The notes under the pieces: generated by a model
What the model was told of the DNA's origin: nothing
Seen by the model: only the letters and a program-made list of their open reading frames with translations
The model's database searches: none
Program-made: the position numbers and the translations under genes
Shown here: piece by piece, positions 63,090 to 64,000 of the stretch
How the letters are laid out: each line of letters opens with the position of its first letter
Numbering within the stretch: position 1 is the stretch's first letter
From: Phycisphaeraceae bacterium
GTDB lineage: Bacteria; Planctomycetota; Phycisphaerae; Phycisphaerales; UBA1924
Direction: 5' to 3'
DNA: 64,000 nucleotides
Assembly: GCA_015200025.1 (NCBI GenBank)
Contig: CP054186.1
Coordinates: 3,212,643-3,276,642 of the forward strand

Positions 63090-64000
63090 ATGAGCAAGGA
63101 CTTTTTCGCGGACACGGTCTCGGCGGGGCGCCGGCTGCGGGCGTCGATGGACCGGGGGTGCGTGGCGGCCCCCGGGGCGTTCAACGCCTTGTGCGCCCGG
63201 GCCATCGCCAAGGCCGGGTTCGAGGCCTGCTACATCTCGGGGGCGGCGACGAGCGTGTCGGCGGGCGTTCCCGACGTGGGGCTGCTGACGATGGAGCATT
63301 TCTGCCGCGTGATCCGCGAATCGGCGGACGCGTCCGGGCTGCCCGTGATGGCCGATGCCGATACGGGGTTCGGGGAGGCGGAGATGGTCCGGCGGACGGT
63401 CGTGGAGTACGCCCGGGCCGGGGCGGCGGGGCTGCATATCGAGGACCAGAAGTTCCCCAAGCGGTGCGGGCACCTGGACGGGAAGGAACTGATCCCCGTC
63501 GATCACATGGCCGAGAAGGTGCGGTGGGCGTGCGCGGCGAGGTCGGCGACGCCCGAGGGCGACGGGTTCGTCGTCTGCGCCCGGACCGACGCGCGGGGCG
63601 TCGAGGGGTTCGACGCGGCGGTGGCGAGGGCGAGGGCGTACGTCGAGGCCGGCGCGGACATGATCTTCCCCGAGGGGCTGGCGAGCGAGGGTGAGTTCGA
63701 GGGGTTCGCGAAGGGCCTTCGGTCGGTGGTGGGGGGGGCGCCGGTGTACCTGCTGGCGAACATGACCGAGTTCGGGAAGACGCCGATGATCCCGCTCCCG
63801 AGGTTCGCGGCGATGGGGTATTCGCTGGTGATCTACCCGGTGAGCCTGCTGCGTGTGGCGATGGGGGCCGCGGCGCGTGCGTTGGAGATCCTCAAGCGTG
63901 AGGGGACGTTCGAGCCGATCCTGGGCCAGATGCAGTCACGGAAAGAGTTGTACGACCTGATCGGGTACACGCCGGGCGAGCCGTGGGAGTTCCCCGGCGG
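63090..64000 (+). CDS. methylisocitrate lyase-like protein of the isocitrate lyase/PEP mutase family (cut by window end)
   Basis: At least 303 residues, open to the last base. The fold is the PEP mutase/isocitrate lyase barrel. FNALCARAIAKAGFEACYISG precedes PVMADADTGFGEAEMV (metal-binding Asp pair) and GLHIEDQKFPKRCGHLDGK, which carries the catalytic-loop KRCGH Cys of lyases. CARTDARGVEGFDAA, GADMIFPEGLAS and LLANMTEFGKTP follow. This pattern matches PrpB, which splits 2-methylisocitrate to pyruvate and succinate in the methylcitrate cycle. Oxaloacetate hydrolase-type relatives cannot be fully excluded. PrpB is about 290-300 aa, so only the final few residues are missing. The box TACGCT supports ATG 63090. 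No prpC or prpD is visible upstream. Confidence 0.88.
   Translation, partial: MSKDFFADTVSAGRRLRASMDRGCVAAPGAFNALCARAIAKAGFEACYISGAATSVSAGVPDVGLLTMEHFCRVIRESADASGLPVMADADTGFGEAEMVRRTVVEYARAGAAGLHIEDQKFPKRCGHLDGKELIPVDHMAEKVRWACAARSATPEGDGFVVCARTDARGVEGFDAAVARARAYVEAGADMIFPEGLASEGEFEGFAKGLRSVVGGAPVYLLANMTEFGKTPMIPLPRFAAMGYSLVIYPVSLLRVAMGAAARALEILKREGTFEPILGQMQSRKELYDLIGYTPGEPWEFPG

Noticed and set aside
1..64000. Insertion sequence, prophage, restriction system or defence island
   Set aside because: No transposase, integrase, capsid or nuclease cluster was found; the only methyltransferase lacks a partner.

Overview
This is a very GC-rich, gene-dense, mostly single-copy chromosomal segment that most resembles a planctomycete of the Phycisphaerae type. 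The reasons are prepilin-like proteins with the [14 protein letters not shown]-terminus, a secreted metallopeptidase ending in two dockerin-like Ca-binding repeats, a very large two-vWA membrane protein next to a helical Gln/Pro-rich partner, a GT3-type glycogen synthase, a PurS-PurS-PurL fusion, and genes for a Gram-negative type envelope (waaA, DUF481 beta-barrel, lipoprotein) plus fliM. The taxonomic placement is inference. No rRNA, insertion sequence, prophage or CRISPR array was seen.

Layout. 1-7.9 kb: end of a Gfo/Idh/MocA oxidoreductase, a dihydropyrimidinase-like hydrolase, tRNA-Val, waaA, a PA0069-type radical SAM protein, an acyl-CoA dehydrogenase and an enoyl-CoA hydratase-like protein. 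7.9-18 kb: acyl-CoA (methylmalonyl-type) mutase large subunit, a thioredoxin-like exported protein, the overlapping run ribF-DHH phosphoesterase-DNA methyltransferase, dsbD, a lone fliM and an unrecognised 374-residue protein. 18-26.7 kb: rnhA translationally coupled to a GT3 glycogen synthase, purL, an HPF-like protein and a Ser/Thr kinase. 26.8-33.7 kb: an unrecognised protein with miaA, then hscB, ruvC, miaB and a sensor histidine kinase. 33.8-39.5 kb: M36-type metallopeptidase, tRNA-Thr, mscL, DUF481 protein, lipoprotein, tRNA-Gly. 39.6-47.2 kb: the vWA protein and its repeat-rich partner, trpD, and a secreted protein built from two copies of one domain. 47.4-55.5 kb: tRNA-Cys, ispH, an EEP-family hydrolase, a prepilin-like protein with a small membrane protein, an M20 peptidase and a secreted thioredoxin fusion. 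55.5-64 kb: a sensorless histidine kinase with an NtrC-type regulator, an alpha-oxoamine synthase-like PLP enzyme, a second prepilin-like protein, adk, an RlmKL-type methyltransferase and a PrpB-like lyase cut by the window end.

How the genes work together. Acyl-CoA dehydrogenase, enoyl-CoA hydratase, the B12-dependent mutase and the PrpB-like lyase all point to acyl-CoA and propionate or branched-chain carbon metabolism, although they are not one operon. miaA and miaB encode the two consecutive enzymes of ms2i6A tRNA modification. The histidine kinase and NtrC-type regulator overlap by one base and form a two-component pair.

The most notable window-wide signal is in the start regions. About 22 genes have a TAnnnT hexamer (a sigma70-like -10 box) ending only 5-9 bases before the start codon and no Shine-Dalgarno sequence, as expected for leaderless mRNAs. 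Most of the other first-in-operon genes instead carry a clear GGAGG-like site. The two classes are nearly complementary and this helped choose several starts.
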